Origin: Moringa oleifera
Taxonomy: Eukaryota > Streptophyta > Magnoliopsida > Brassicales > Moringaceae
DNA length: 64,000 bases
Reading direction: 5' to 3'
Assembly (NCBI GenBank): GCA_021397835.1
Contig: JAJFZO010000609.1
Coordinates: 12,402,001 to 12,466,000, forward strand
The stretch's first letter is position 1, and each line of letters begins with the position of its first letter. The position numbers were made by a program, and so were the translations under genes. The notes beneath the pieces are model-generated. The model was not told the origin of the DNA. It made no database searches and was given only the letters and a program-made list of their open reading frames with translations. Shown in pieces: positions 12,401 through 23,187 of this stretch.

Positions 12401-15400
12401 CAATCTCCTCTAGGTGTGAATTAGACGACAAGCCTTTGGAGGCAATCCCTTCAATATCATCCTTCTTCATGGCAACGGTTTCATGTTTTTCAGGCCCTCC
12501 CATTTCCAAATCTAGGACATCTGACCTTAATTCATTGTGGGATGTTTTATCATACAGATTCTCCTCTCTGTTTGATGAGTTAATATTGGATTTGAGCTTC
12601 ATGTCCAAGGCCAACAGATGCTTTATTGCAAATTTAAGAAAAGTTCCTTCTTGCCCTTCACCATCCTCACCCGCACAACAAAGCCCATACTCAGCAAGCC
12701 AATCATGGAATCCCACGATTAATTCAACCTAAAGAAAACAATTGAGAAGACTGAAAGTCACGGAAGTGTTTCCTGGAAAATAAAAAGATCGGGGAACAGA
12801 AAATATGAAAGACCTGAGTTTTAACAGGTACTGTAGAACTTAGGTGTTGAAGCTTGCAGAACGCTATGGCTGCCTCAAGAAAACAGCATCTTTGCTCCTT
12901 TTCTGTTTGATCAGAAATTAAAGACTCGGAAGGTTTCTTGTTAAGGAAATTTCTAGCAATACCCAACATGACTGCCAAAAGCAACGACTGAAGATCACCA
13001 AGGCTAGCTAGTGGAACAACAATGCCATTCTGCGAGCATAGGTTAACCACATATTGCATCATTAAATAACATCTGAAAATCAATAATAGAATGCAAAAGA
13101 AACTCTTTCAAGGTAAAACACAAGATCAACTTCAATTCTACTTTATTGACAACGTAACGAAGTCCCAGAGGAAATCTAGTCCTAATATTAACCATATGGT
13201 AACAAACAATAAGGATATATATTGCAAAATCAAAGACGACAATAATAATATCAGGATAAGGTTTGCAAACATGCAGAAGTATATGATCATAAACCTTTTT
13301 AGCAAAATATTGATGAAATTATTATCTGCATGTTGTGGATCCAGAGCCAACAAAATTAATGAAATGTCATGCTTTCAAGACGACCATGATGCTGAACCTA
13401 TTTCTACTCAGAAGAATAATGACTTACAGAATCCCCAGACTGATCAATAAAGTGCTTCACTTGCGACACACATTGTGAAATTGTTTTCACTTCCTCTCCA
13501 ATCAAGGGATTCCACTGCTCGTTTGCATTCTCTTTTGATAAATCACAAGCAGCAACCATTTTTAATCCTGATTCCTGATGGAAGAATTTACATGAAGCAA
13601 GGGTTTCATCTATACCACCTAGTACCATGAGTATTTGCAGCTTCCTTCGATGACAGTTCAGATACACTTCGATGTCTATTGGTTTTGACTTCTCACATGC
13701 TTTGATTAAAATTTCTAATGCTGATAGTTCAACAGATGTAATTCCTTCACCTTTTTTATCAGCCCCAAGTAAAGGAAATACGTCTTTGGTAGAAAATATA
13801 ATAGGAGCAAGCAAGTTTAGACAATCCACATACATTTCTCTCTCAATCATCTCATCTAGTCTCTTTTTCAGCAAGAACTCAATCTTCAACAAACTTATTT
13901 CATGAAGAACCCTATCGCTAGTTAACTCTTTAATCATCTTGCAATGTGGCAGGGCAACTGAGCTCAAAGAATCATTCACTCTATCCTTCTTTTCAAACAG
14001 TGAAAAAGAAACACAGAATTCTTGGAGAGCTTTTTCTTTGTTGCTCTCAAAACTAGACAATTGCCCGCTCAACCAGAAGTAACGAATCCAGAAGGAAATT
14101 TTATTGGATAAATGCTTGATCATAGAATTGTCAGGTGCTCCACTAGAACCTTGGAAACTCTTAACTGAAGAGAAGCTTCCATTCCCAGATACACAGGTCA
14201 AATCAAAAGGATATTCCAGAGCTACTGATTCAATTATTTTACAGAGATGATATGACGCCTCAGACATGAATGCAGACCGCTGCAAAGAGCCAGAGGGAGA
14301 AGAGCCAAGGTCATAATACAGCTCGGCAAGAAAAAGACTTAATTCAGGAGTCCTATCCTGCCCCCAATTTCTTGTCAACTTCTCCAACTCAAGGAATTTG
14401 ACAAACGCATCATGACATGCAAGAGTTTTACTTGCGGCGTGTTCTAAAAGTAAATGACACATATGATAAGCACCATGGTTATTCAAAGTTTCTCTCAGAA
14501 AATTAACAACATCACTATATTCAGAATTCAATGAATTAGCTTGATCTGAACATGAGAAAGGGAAACTAGTGGCATGGTCAGAATCTTTGGTTCCTGGTTT
14601 ATTGATGATAAATGATTGAAGATATTGAAGCACACCTTTGGCTGGATCCTTGCTATTAGAGAAATCTACTTCTTCTTTTCCTGGTTTACGACTCCTAAGG
14701 CTTTCAAGGCGAGTACTCCGCCTCTCCTGTGGATGGCCTTCAAAAAACATTGCATCTTTTTCTTTAACAACACCTGCTCTTTCAGTGTTAGAATCACCAA
14801 GAGGCATAGTTTCACAGTTTGGAGTCAATAGAGCCCCTTTATTGTCAACAGTCCGTGTAACAATTTCTGAACCAGAAGGCAAATGTATACTTATTCTGAT
14901 ATCCCCAGACCTGTATGCATTTTCAGCCCCCACCACAGATCCACGCCCGTCCAGTGGAAGTAGTATCTGCAATAGTGCATCAGATAAGGCACCCCAGGAT
15001 GCTTCTGCCAATTCCAACTCTATGCTCTCTTGCAGTTTTTTGGATGCAACACCCTCATCTGGATTCTCATCATGTGCCTTTCTCTTGTCAAGGAATTTAA
15101 GTCGAACATGTTTAGGTTCCAACTTATCTATACCTTTGGGAGCAAAGGGAACTGTTTCTAAGTCTTCAATAGTACTTTTGACATGCAAAGCACGAGAATG
15201 AGACGGCCAATGCCTCAAAATTAACTCCGCAACAGATAGACATGCAACTTCATCACCAATAGCAATGAGAACTTCCAATAGTTTCTCCATGCAATTCCCT
15301 GCACACATCATCCACATAAAGAATTCAATGAGTTAAATGTAAGAAGAGAACAGAAGCCAAAGATGATTAGATCTGCCTTGAATTAAGTTCCTGATATGAT

Positions 15401-16931
15401 AGCATGTACTTAAACAACAAGAAAGGAGGAAAACAAAAAAAACTCACAATTGTTTGGGCTGCAAATAAGTCCTTGCTCAAATGCCCAACGTGAAATACTC
15501 AGCAACCCCATCGAGCATGATAGTGTTCCCAACTGGTTCCAGATAACAGAATCTTTGCTATCAATCTCTACAGCTTGAAGATAGCAGTGCAGAGCATTCT
15601 CGTAATGATTCGAACCTTGTTGAAGGAAAACAGTTGCAAGGTTCTTCAACGCCAGAAACCTGACAATCATATAAGTACAATAAATACATGTAAAAGAAAT
15701 ATACATACAGAAATGTTAGAGAGTAATTGCCTAATCCTTTCTTATACAAAGAGGTAGGAAAAGAAAAGGAAAATAGTGTACGCTGGGTCCATCTTGTTAA
15801 GTCCTAAGAGTAGAAAGAAGCAAGGCAAATATTATAACGACAAAGCTACATCAAGAAATTTAAGTTCAAGCATCCATCGTGGAAAGATAGTAAATTAGAA
15901 AATAGAAAACAACAAAAGAGCAAAAAAAAAAAAAAAAAGTGCTTCACCTCAGCTGCAACAGATGACCATCACTGGCACCATTTTCCACCTGGAATAAAAC
16001 ATTAAATAAAAAAATATGGAAATTACAATATGAGGCAATTTTCAAACCTATTTTTAAAATTTAAAAATTTTACTTGAGCACTGGATATCATGGGATTTTT
16101 CAGGATGGATTCTAGCAGCTCGCGAGCCTTATCATATTCTTTAGCTTGTAACTTGAGAAGACCTTCATGATAAGTTTGTGAAAGATGAAACTCCTGTTAT
16201 GGGAATGTAGAAAGTAGTGTCATACACTGAATGTTGAGAAGAATATTACAAGGGCACAAGAATTTTTAAATTCAGCCAGTACAGGTGGATATAGATAGGG
16301 CTCTATGATGCTTCATTTGATCTCCCAAATGCTTTTTCTTAAGGAGGAAAGGAGAAAAGAAAGAAACATGTCTCAAACTGTTCAACAAAAAATATATTTC
16401 CCATAAACAGCCTTTCCTTGTCTTTCACTAAGGAGGGCAAGCAAAATTCAAGAAACAAAAACAAGCAAGACAATGCAATTTTGGCCATATACTCAAGTTT
16501 AGGGATTGCTTCCACACATTAAACTTGAAAACAAAATTAACCATACAGTGCCGGTGAAAACCATTTGCTGTACAACACCAAAAGCAGGCATTCTGCATAT
16601 ATTAATACATGTGTACTGCACATAATTGCCCATTAAGACCTACACTGTAACCTAGAAGAATGAATAAACTTGATCCTCAAAATTTAAAGAAAAAAAAAGG
16701 GGGAAATCCCTGAATTGCCTAGTCCACAAGTATACTTAGAAGGAGACGAGAGAAACCTGGCTCTCTTTGGTGGGAGCTAAGAGTTCCCATTGGCTTCTAG
16801 AGTCGGTATCGTTGATAGCTGCGATTGAGAACTGAAACACAAAAAGAAGAATTCAGTCGAACGAGTAAATCACTACTTCAATAGATAATAAAAAGAGCTA
16901 AGAATGACAGAACCGAAAATCATTGTACCAT
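6453..16931 (-). CDS. CABIN1: CABIN1/HIR3-like TPR protein, subunit of the HIRA histone H3.3 chaperone complex
   Basis: Nineteen coding exons give 1,971 residues, close to the roughly 1,870 I remember for At4g32820. Exons in order: 16931-16929, 16831-16757, 16193-16074, 15988-15948, 15659-15448, 15298-13428, 13029-12814, 12728-12105, 11876-11641, 11522-11312, 11178-11023, 10505-10348, 10264-10072, 9783-9389, 9008-8828, 8430-8201, 8007-7344, 7025-6947 and 6703-6453. The N-terminus ([11 protein letters not shown], then [20 protein letters not shown]) matches the plant family. Helical TPR units are visible, for example [16 protein letters not shown] and [25 protein letters not shown]. The 1.9 kb central exon encodes a long acidic and serine-rich region. 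Known homologues act with HIRA and UBN in replication-independent nucleosome assembly in the nucleus; that role is assigned by family. Exon 1 contributes only the ATG. The intron after exon 10 appears to use a GC donor. The Ser/Thr/Pro-rich C-terminus is poorly conserved. Confidence 0.95.
11961..11977 (+). repeat. 17-base poly-G run in a CABIN1 intron
   Basis: Seventeen consecutive G bases on the + strand lie in the intron between exons 8 and 9 of the CABIN1-like gene. In the transcript this is a C17 tract inside a long pyrimidine stretch. Mononucleotide G runs of this length are rare in plant genes and prone to length errors, so the exact count may be unreliable. Confidence 0.8.
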
Positions 16932-18881
16932 CTTTTGCTTATGCTGTATTGTTAGTGGCACTTTCAAGTTCCCTCCTTTCTCTGTTTTGGTTCTGCTTCA
17001 GATTTTTTGGGGGTTCCAATTATTTACCCATCACTGATCAGGGCTTAGGTTCGATGATTTCTTGGAACTCTCTTCTGGAAATGTAACAAAATAGACGTTT
17101 AATAGTGACGGTTAAACATGACTCACAAACTCGATTAAACGGCGTCGTTTTAAAGGTGAAGTCAAGCACTTAAAATCGTTTTCTTCCCGGATATGCATGT
17201 GCTAATTGCCATGTTTTCGTTTCGCAATTAACTTCGCGAGTAGTCTTACTTGAAATCAAATCCCCAAAATACCAAGTAGGTGCTCATTCTCGAGAAGCGC
17301 GACGCTAGCAAGCAGTAGTGAACAACGTAAGCTTCTACAGTCTCACTTCTCTCTAATGATTAATTCCATAATTAGTTTTCAAAGATGTCAGACCTTAGCT
17401 AGGCAAATCCAGCACAAGCTCCAGTACTCTTGCCATATGCTGGAAACACTAAAGGGATTTTTCCGGGCTACATTCACTATCGACCATATCCTCTATGTGC
17501 GAGTTAGAAACAGTTGATTCCATAAAAATATATGATGTTCTGATTAAAGTGTAGTGTGAAGAATTTCTTTTGCATATTGCTGCATAGTAGGATTTTGTGG
17601 GAATTGCAAAAGATTTAGGCAGGGTAAGGCACTTTTGGAAGGTTTGAGGAGGAGATGTCCTGTACTCGATACAACCTAATCCAATGCTCAGTTGGGGGCT
17701 GTGTAAACAGTTAAATTACTAAAATACTTGGGGGGGCTGTGTAAACAGTTAAATTACTAAAATACTTGGGTAATTAATCTGTGACGGAGCCTTCATAGAA
17801 GGCTCTTACGAAATACCCATTTTGTGTTGTAGTCAACATATTTGGTCTAAACTTGAAGTCCATGATTGTGTCTGCTATGATGTTCTGATTAAAGTGTAGT
17901 GTGAAGAATTTCTTTTGCATATTGCTGCATAGTAGGTTTTTGTGGGAATTGCAAACGATTTAGGCAGGGTAAGGCACTTTTGGAAGGTTTGAGGAGGAGA
18001 TGTCCTGTACTCGATACAACCTAATCCAATGCTCAGTTGGGGGCTGTGTAAACAGTTAAATTACTAAAATACTTGGGGGGGCTGTGTAAACAGTTAAATT
18101 ACTAAAATACTTGGGTAATTAATCTGTGACGGAGCCTTCATAGAAGGCTCTTACGAAATACCCATTTTGTGTTGTAGTCAACATATTTGGTCTAAACTTG
18201 AAGTCCATGATTGTGTCTGCTATGATGTTCTGATTAAAGTGTAGTGTGAAGAATTTCTTTTGCATATTGCTGCATAGTAGGTTTTTGTGGGAATTGCAAA
18301 CGATTTAGGCAGGGTAAGGCACTTTTGGAAGGTTTGAGGAGGAGATGTCCTGTACTCGATACAACCTAATCCAATGCTCAGTTGGTGGCTGTGTAAACAG
18401 TTAAATTACTAAAATACTTGGGTAATTAATCTGTGACGGAGCCTTCATAGAAGGCTCTTACGAAATACCCATTTTGTGTTGTAGTCAACATATTTGGTCT
18501 AAACTTGAAGTCCATGATTGTGTCTGTTAGTGATGACGCTCAGAATTTCTCCTTTTGCTGTCTTCATGCCAATTTCAATGTAATCTGAAACAAGTTCTGT
18601 GGCTCTTTCGAAATACACTAATGATCAAGTTAATTGATGACTGAGAAACATATTAACGAAATGTAATACATATATTGGCCCTTTATATTTTGATTGTCAC
18701 AATGATTCCTTGTTATTATATCACATGAATTGTCATCGATTTTGATTAATTCTGCATGTTACTGGTATATTAATATCATGTTTGATGAGGCTTTGTGGAT
18801 CCTTATTCACTCATTTTTAATATTACCCTCGTCAGTTAGATTGAACAACTAGAAGGAGAAAGGATATTTTGTTGATCTAGA
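16932..18881. other. Divergent intergenic region between CABIN1 and the unknown membrane protein gene
   Basis: The two genes are transcribed away from each other. The part near 16932-17300 should hold the CABIN1 5' UTR and promoter. A likely non-coding first exon of the rightward gene ends at GAACAAC/gtaagc near 17328-17333; that is inference. The 17531-18527 part is a tandem triplication, listed separately. Confidence 0.5.
17531..18527 (+). repeat. Tandem triplication, 345 bp unit with an internal 38 bp duplication
   Basis: Three head-to-tail copies are present: 17531-17875 (345 bp), 17876-18220 (345 bp) and 18221-18527 (307 bp). They differ by only a few substitutions. Copies 1 and 2 each hold two adjacent 38 bp subunits containing GCTGTGTAAACAGTTAAATT (starting near 17698 and 17736 in copy 1). 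Copy 3 holds only one subunit, which accounts exactly for its shorter length. No open frame runs through it. It lies just upstream of the start codon at 18882, probably in a 5' intron or promoter. Confidence 0.93.
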
Positions 18882-20299
18882 ATGCTTCATTTACGTAGAC
18901 ACAATTTCTTCATTCTGTTGTACACTGTCGGCTTCTTTATTGCTGGCCTGAGTTTCAGTCATGGGAACAAGTAAGTGTTCTATAAACTTCCTCCACATGA
19001 TTTGTCTCTATATCATCCTTGCTTTATACTGAATTTCTGCGTAATATCTTCGCTTGAGAATGAAGCCATTACAATGCTAAACGTTCATACAGGGTTGACA
19101 GTAAAGTATTGAATGCTGGGGAGGAACTATTGAAGGAAACTTTGCCATTACAGTTGGGTTCCTGCCTCTACCAGTTGAAGGGGCTAAAATCATATATTTG
19201 GTATGAAGTGAAGATATCATATCCAGCTTCTGTATGTAATTTTGTTTCTTTCTCTGTTTGCTTCTTGAAGCTTTCTTTATCTGAAACTGATTCCTCATTT
19301 GTTTAACTACAGATACCAGCAAGCTTTTCATTACAACTGAAGAGGGGCAAATTTATGCTGGAGCTGAATCAGAACAGAAGATTACTGAATACTGAGAAAT
19401 TGATTTTCAAAACTGATAATCTTGACACACTTAATGACCAGGTTTTATTATGCTACCAAAGCTTTTGAGTTCCTTTTTCCATGTTATATGACATGCCAGT
19501 ATTTTTGAACTTTGACTTAGGGTGGATTGTACATCTTGGTGACTGTGGAGCCTGAAGGAATTGTGGCAATACCACACATATCAGAGAGGCAGTTCATCAC
19601 TTTCAACATAGGTAAACATGATTTATAGGATCTCTCCCCTTATGGCTTCCTAAACTTAATTTTCTTTTAGATTTGTTAAAGACCAACATGATAGTGATTT
19701 CTGCTGACGTTTGTTTTAAACTTGGTGATGTTAAGCTTTTTTTTCCATTCTCAGTCGTACTTTCTTGTTCATTTGTGCTTTCTACTCTTCTTGAGCTGTT
19801 CTCCATCTTCTGGCTTGAGCTAGCTTTGTCATTCTTCTTGAACCGTTTTCCATCTTCTAGCTTGAGGGTGCTTTGCTATTCTTCCCGAACTGTTCTCCAT
19901 CTATTGGGTGGAGTGTGCTTTGCCATGATCATTTCTACTCTTCTTGAACTGTTCTCCATCTTCGGGTTGAGCAGTTGAGCGTGCTTTGCCATTGATTATT
20001 TGCCTTTTCTTCAGTTTTTATTCTGTTAACAGTTGAGGACAGTAGGATTGTGGTTAACATCTCAAAGCTTGCTTGTTCCCTGTTCTCGTTTGATGGTGTT
20101 CCCTTCATTAACTGATATTTTCATTTTCCATGAAACAGTTTGTGATGAACTCTTACTGGGCATCCCACACAAAGCTTGGTGGCTCCTAGTGATGGTATTG
20201 CTCTGTCTGGCAGTGGCATTTATTGTTCCTCACTTCATCTCATCTTGTCTGCTGCTAAAGAATCATAGCTCTAGCCAGAATGGACACAAGAAGTCTTGA
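18882..20299 (+). CDS. Unrecognised small secreted-pathway membrane protein (predicted type I, 202 aa)
   Basis: Five exons close in phase: 18882-18970, 19093-19231, 19313-19441, 19521-19611 and 20139-20299. All borders are GT..AG. I do not recognise the family. Residues about 7-26 (NFFILLYTVGFFIAGLSFS) look like a signal peptide. A lumenal or extracellular part of about 130 residues follows, with only two cysteines but many alternating hydrophobic stretches suggestive of beta strands. Residues about 165-192 (WWLLVMVLLCLAVAFIVPHF) look like one membrane helix, followed by a short Ser/Lys-rich tail. A coherent five-exon frame with signal peptide and anchor argues that it is a real gene. The start ATG is the only one ahead of the hydrophobic segment. 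Its divergent neighbour is CABIN1. Confidence 0.75.
19786..19993 (+). repeat. Degenerate minisatellite in the last intron of the unknown gene
   Basis: Four diverged units of roughly 45-60 bases follow one another at about 19786, 19832, 19877 and 19937. Each contains a version of TTCTTGAACTGTTCTCCATC followed by GGGTTGAG and GCTTTGCCAT. No coding potential was assigned. Confidence 0.7.
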
Positions 20300-21902
20300 A
20301 AATATGATCTCATATGATCAACTTGATCGGGTATCGATTTCGTTTTCTTTTTCCGTTCGGTGACATTTAACTCCCAACTCGTATTACATTAAATCAAGAG
20401 GCTCTTCTGCTCACCAATTTAGTAATTAGTGGTTTGCTTTAGAGATTGCACTGATTGTTTGCAAGTTTTTGCCTTTCCAAGGGGATGCTGGGCCCCCGTT
20501 TAAATATGGACCCAAAATATGTTAGTGTGGGCTTGAAATAACTAACCAAGACAGGCCCATTTGGTAGACATGTGGGTTCATATCTTGCAACCCACTTTGC
20601 CTTTCCAAATGTTTCCAGGAAACAACAGTCCTCTTTCCTTCTGCCTTTGTCCAACCCTTAGGCCATCTCCAATATCCTATACGTTAAATTTAATTAAAAA
20701 AGATTTTTAAAATATTTTAACATTAATTTTTTATTTTAATTTATTTACATTAAATTAATGTTATAATATTATTTTAATAATATAAATAATAACTATTAAT
20801 AAAAATATTTATAAATATTAATAATTTATTTAAAATAATAAAATTATTAATATAATTTAAAATTTTAATTTATATATTTTAAAAAATTAATATTATATAA
20901 TAAACTATAATTTTTAATAATTTTTAAAATTAATAATTTATCAATGAAATTTTATAAAAATATTTTAACGTAATTTTTATTTAATTATTTTTATGAGAGT
21001 TATTTATATTTTTATGATAATATATAATAATTTTTTGATAGAGTAATTTTAAATATATCATTCAAATTTAATATTTTGATGGTGTAAAAAGAAGTAGAAA
21101 TGACTTTTTTACGTTCTAAGTAGTTTTAAAATTATTATTATTGAAATGTTTTAATTTTAATTAATATTATAATTTTAATTTATATTATAATCGTTGATGT
21201 ATTGTTTATTTATTATATTATATTATTAATTGAAATAAATTTTATTTTATTATGTTTATTCAAAATTTAATTATATCATAAATTATTATATATTTTTAAA
21301 TAATAATTTTAATATTATATAATAATGCTATTAATTAATTAAATTATTATTAATAACAATTTAAATAAAATAAAATAATTATTAATTTTATTTTAAAATT
21401 TTGAATAAGATATTTTCAATAATATAATTTTTTAATAATATTATATATTTATTAAATTATTCATAAAAATATATTTGATTTAAAAATTTTTTAAAAATAA
21501 TTTTAAAAATTTTTTAAAGATACATTTGATGCAATAACCGCATTAAATTATCGAATGCAATTTAGTATTTTGTTAAAAAAAATTTAAAATTTTAAATGAT
21601 AATTTCCTGTTTTTTGGTCTTGGTTGAAGATGGTAACTATCCAGTGGTATTGCCTTGCTTAGTGAAACTAACACTCAACAATGCCCTTGTGTGCAATAAA
21701 GAAAGATTTTATTAACAGAAAAACAGAACCTTCACCAAACGGATCAAGCGAACCAAACCCAACAAAACACAATAACCCATACTATATAAGCATATCGAAC
21801 CACACATCAGCTTAATTAATGAAACCTCTTCGTGACCCCATCACCTTTCTCTCTCTCTCTCTCTCGTTACGTACACACGGAGATTTATGATCATCAGGAG
21901 CC
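20300..21902. other. Convergent intergenic region with a 0.9 kb AT-rich island
   Basis: This lies between the 3' ends of the unknown gene and oleosin. From about 20670 to 21600 the sequence is nearly all A and T (poly-AT words such as TTTAATAATTT on both strands), opening with GGCCATCTCCAATA. I see no open frame. It could be a decayed transposon, but no clear terminal repeats or target duplication were found. A (CT)n run at about 21849-21865 lies in the oleosin 3' flank. Confidence 0.6.
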
Positions 21903-22334
21903 TTAAGTAGCCTCCTGAGCTTGTTGCTGCACATAGTGCCCGTACTCCTTAGCCATCTCCTTCATATCCCTTGCCTTCTCGGCTATCTTCGTCCGTGCGA
22001 AGTCCAGCTTGTCGGCCCCTGCTGGGTGCTTACCTGTCACGTACCTGTATATCCACGATAACGCCGTTATGGCCGCCACCCCGCATCCTCCGGAGAACAA
22101 GAACCCTGTCGTCACCAGGAACACTACGATGGCTGCTGGAACTAATATTGGACTGAAAAGGACCAACAGTGGCGTGGCCAGGATCAGCGCAATAACTGTC
22201 CCGGTACAGGTTAACCCTGACAAGGCCAGCAGTGATCCTCCAATTGTAGCCGCCGTTACAAACCTCACGGACTGCCGTGACGACGGTGCTGACTCGTACA
22301 GTTGCTGGGTTACGGGTTTTGATCGGTCAGTCAT
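21903..22334 (-). CDS. Oleosin, structural protein of seed oil bodies
   Basis: Single exon, 143 residues. Oleosins coat triacylglycerol droplets and stop them fusing during seed desiccation. The three-part family layout is clear: a polar N-terminus (1-24), a long uncharged core (about 25-95), and an amphipathic C-terminus (about 96-143) containing [12 protein letters not shown]. The proline-knot signature PX5SPX3P is intact, with Pro55, Ser61, Pro62 and Pro66 in [13 protein letters not shown] start at the ATG at 22334; the frame extends three codons upstream only to a TTG. The upstream region has a TATA box, an ABRE-like element and an RY element, in line with seed and ABA control. The Aurora kinase gene is divergent, with about 850 bp between the start codons. 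Confidence 0.96.
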   Translation of the reverse strand: MTDRSKPVTQQLYESAPSSRQSVRFVTAATIGGSLLALSGLTCTGTVIALILATPLLVLFSPILVPAAIVVFLVTTGFLFSGGCGVAAITALSWIYRYVTGKHPAGADKLDFARTKIAEKARDMKEMAKEYGHYVQQQAQEAT

Positions 22335-22445
22335 GATGATCAAGGGGTCGTAATCACGATAATTTCAAAAACAAAGGTGCAAATGAGAAGGAAGCTCGTT
22401 CTTGTTTCGTTGCTGTGATATTTGGATGCGATAGACTGCCCAAGG

Positions 22446-22577
22446 CGGTATATAAGGAAGCGGTCCGAGGACACGTAACAGCAGGAAAGAGCGCCACCTC
22501 CTGGTGTCGTGTGTTACAGAGAGGTCCGTGTTGAAGATGATGGTGTGGCGCGTGTTTGGTTGGGCGTTTCTGCATGT
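22446..22577 (-). promoter_or_regulatory. Oleosin promoter: TATA box, ABRE-like and RY elements
   Basis: Read on the minus strand. A TATATA core lies at about 22449-22455, some 115 bases before the start codon. An ABRE-like TACGTGTC lies at 22470-22477. An RY core CATGCA lies at 22571-22576. ABRE (bZIP/ABI5) and RY (B3 factors ABI3/FUS3) combinations are established in seed storage and oleosin promoters. Presence of the motifs is seen; activity is inferred. Confidence 0.6.
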
Positions 22578-22960
22578 TTTGCTGAGTCGAGGGTGTTAGG
22601 CCACGTAGCGCTACTAACTTCGTCACGGACCTTTTGCTCAGTCCGGTCACGGGCCTGTGGCCCATATCCTCCTTTTAGTATTAACATTGTTTCTTCTCAG
22701 TATTGGGCTCCTGTGGCCCGTAGGTCATTTGCGATTTATGGGCCAGCTCGAGGGAGCCACGGAAGCTAGTCAAGACAACGTTCAAGAGCCGAAGGACAAG
22801 CTTTGACCATCACATCACAGCCCCACCACTGCCGTCCGATTAAACTATGATTTAATGTGAACCACCAGCTCCGCTGAATGACCAGCCTGGTGACGAAAAG
22901 GCATGACTGCTATGTTGACAATGAGGGGATTTTAGATTTACTCATCTGGGGACGCTCCCT

Positions 22961-23187
22961 CGGATCCCAAAGAACGGGTTTGAAAAGCGACGAGCGAGAT
23001 TGGACCACGTGGCAGTCCATACTAATTCGACCGTTGTAGTGCTTTATGAGGCCTTGCCTTCTTGGTTGTATGTTTCTATGTTCGTCCCCTTCATCTACGT
23101 TACTCTCTCTTTAATCTTTGGCCTCTCCCTCTCTCTACTTGCCCCTCTCTCTAGACTCTCTCCTTTTCTCTATAGTCTCTCCCTCCC
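22961..23187 (+). promoter_or_regulatory. Aurora kinase promoter and 5' leader
   Basis: A pyrimidine-rich leader (TCTCTC-type repeats, about 23102-23186) directly precedes the ATG. AACGG cores, the centre of the mitosis-specific activator element bound by three-repeat MYB factors, occur at 22973-22977 (+) and 23031-23035 (-). The second has a near-consensus flank (TACAACGGTC). A 14-codon upstream open frame (23070-23114) would be in the leader if transcription starts far enough upstream. This is inference from motifs only. Confidence 0.4.

Noticed and set aside
14638..15201. 187-codon open frame on the + strand
   Set aside because: Antisense to the large CABIN1 exon; no family features.
21900..22356. 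Plus-strand open frames over the oleosin gene
   Set aside because: Shadow frames of the oleosin coding sequence.
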